Part shown: positions 63,283 through 64,000 of the stretch, piece after piece
How positions within the stretch are numbered: the stretch's first letter is position 1
How the letters are laid out: the number at the start of each line of letters is the position of its first letter
Source: Phlebiopsis flavidoalba
Taxonomy: Eukaryota; Basidiomycota; Agaricomycetes; Polyporales; Phanerochaetaceae
Direction of reading: 5' to 3'
Assembly: GCA_035772785.1 (NCBI GenBank)
Contig: JAOCPU010000003.1
Coordinates: 496,001-560,000, forward strand
Length of the DNA stretch: 64,000 bases
Notes under the pieces: model-generated
Databases searched by the model: none
What the model saw: the letters and a program-made list of their open reading frames with translations, nothing else
Told to the model about the DNA's origin: nothing
Program-made: the position numbers and the translations under genes

Positions 63283-64000
63283 TCAGCGTTTCTTCAGCGC
63301 AGCAAAGCGTTTGGTCAGCATATCGAAATCATCCTCCGGCGGAGCGGGCTTGGTACCCTCCTTCGAAGTTGTTTGTGTCCCAGAAGGGCCTTCATCTTCC
63401 GTCGGGGGTATTTCCGGTAGCTTTGGGCGTTCTGGCTCCGGTGCTCCTTGCTTCCGCCGAGATCGTTGCAGCATCTGGCAAAGGGGAGTCCAATGCAGTG
63501 GGGATCTTCTCAGACTGCTTCAGAAGGTGAGCACGGGCGGCGAGGGGCTACGCTCTGGCCGTTCTTGACTGCTTACCTTGACACCCCCTTTCCATCATTG
63601 CCTTCGTCATCATCCGCTGGTGGACCCGGGGGAGACCAGGCGATATTGTAGCCTTTGGCGATTTCGCCGAGATAGGCATCCACCAATTGCGCCGAGGGTG
63701 TAAGCATAGAAAGCTTCCTTGTGACCTAGCCATTCGCACGCTTCAGTCAAAAGCGTTCTACCCGCACGGAATACACGGCGTTTCTTACGCGCTCTGTAAA
63801 CACAGCTGTCTCTGTTTTCTCCATTCACCGCGCAGAGAAGTCGCGCCCGTATTTGTGCATCAAGATGTCTCGTAGTACGTGCAATGTCTACGGCACTCGG
63901 CGGATCAGTCATGATAGAAGGAAAAAAAACCGACGCGCTCGTTTCTATGCACCAACATCCTTTCAATTCTGTCCTCGGGGCAGCGTATATGATGGCGCAT
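63283..64000 (-). CDS. IST1: IST1 (ESCRT-III-associated), 5' end cut by window
   Basis: IST1 binds Did2/CHMP1 and Vps4 and tunes ESCRT-III disassembly in multivesicular-body formation. The visible part starts in the N-terminal helical domain with IIYAAPRTELK at the window edge. After an intron it continues DIARTLRDILMHKYGRDFS (about 63.84-63.89 kb), a tract homologous to the conserved VM-ENRD segment, and DAYLGEIAKGYNIAWSPPGP at about 63.62-63.69 kb. The linker is Pro/Glu-rich (PEPERPKLPEIPPTEDEG). The end DFDMLTKRFAALKKR, before the stop at 63283-63285, fits the MIM1 motif (Leu, Arg-Phe, Leu-Lys) by which IST1 binds the Vps4 MIT domain. Frames shift at least twice. The start codon and the first exons lie beyond 64000. 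Confidence 0.9.

Overview
The window is nuclear DNA from a filamentous basidiomycete fungus, most likely an agaricomycete. The genes are split by many 50-70 nt GT..AG introns and lie close together on both strands. The gene set is that of a typical fungal chromosome: chitin synthase, a PDR-type ABC transporter, DOP1, gamma-COP, casein kinase 1, an Msi1/RBBP4-type WD40 protein, a LaeA-like methyltransferase, a secreted sorbosone-dehydrogenase-like protein and a cluster of F-box-like proteins. I saw no plasmid, phage, insertion sequence, CRISPR array or operon.

The main technical feature is that nearly every conserved gene can be read as one protein only if single-base shifts are allowed inside exons, often in short homopolymers. 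Unrelated housekeeping genes (ATP synthase subunit e, RAMP4, CK1, DOP1, gamma-COP) all show this, so I read it as uncorrected consensus indels in the assembly and not as mass pseudogenisation. Gene boundaries are therefore given from first recognisable start to recognisable stop, and exon structures are only stated where they read cleanly.

Layout. 0.3-0.9 kb: prefoldin subunit 1 (+). 1.4-7.4 kb: full-length PDR/ABCG transporter (-). 8.9-10.3 kb: SSP120/nucleobindin-like EF-hand secretory protein (+). 10.5-17.4 kb: DOP1 (-). 17.7-19.1 kb: acidic nuclear-type protein of unknown function (-). 20.0-20.4 kb: ATP synthase subunit e (+). 20.8-22.8 kb: RBBP4/Msi1-like histone-binding WD40 protein (+), meeting tail-to-tail a RAMP4/Ysy6 gene (-). 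23.3-24.3 kb: BMT5-like rRNA methyltransferase (+). 24.6-26.0 kb: enoyl-CoA hydratase family (+). 26.3-30.2 kb: chitin synthase (-). 32.0-33.3 kb: casein kinase 1 (+). 34.6-37.9 kb: coatomer gamma (+).

The second half is looser and in places strongly GC-rich. 38-42.7 kb has no recognisable gene apart from one doubtful coding stretch. 42.8-44.9 kb encodes a protein with at least two and probably three tandem homeodomains; the first two carry an intron at exactly the same position, splitting the same Met codon. 46-52 kb holds three related F-box-like genes in tandem (+). 52.1-53.9 kb is a multi-pass membrane protein (-), 56.2-57.8 kb the sorbosone-dehydrogenase-like secreted protein (-), 59.8-61.2 kb a SAM methyltransferase (-), and 63.3 kb to the window edge the ESCRT-III factor IST1 (-, 5' end cut off).

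Several genes act in secretion and the endomembrane system (DOP1, gamma-COP, RAMP4, SSP120, IST1), but I see no evidence that they form a functional cluster. The best candidate for something undescribed is the multi-homeodomain protein.
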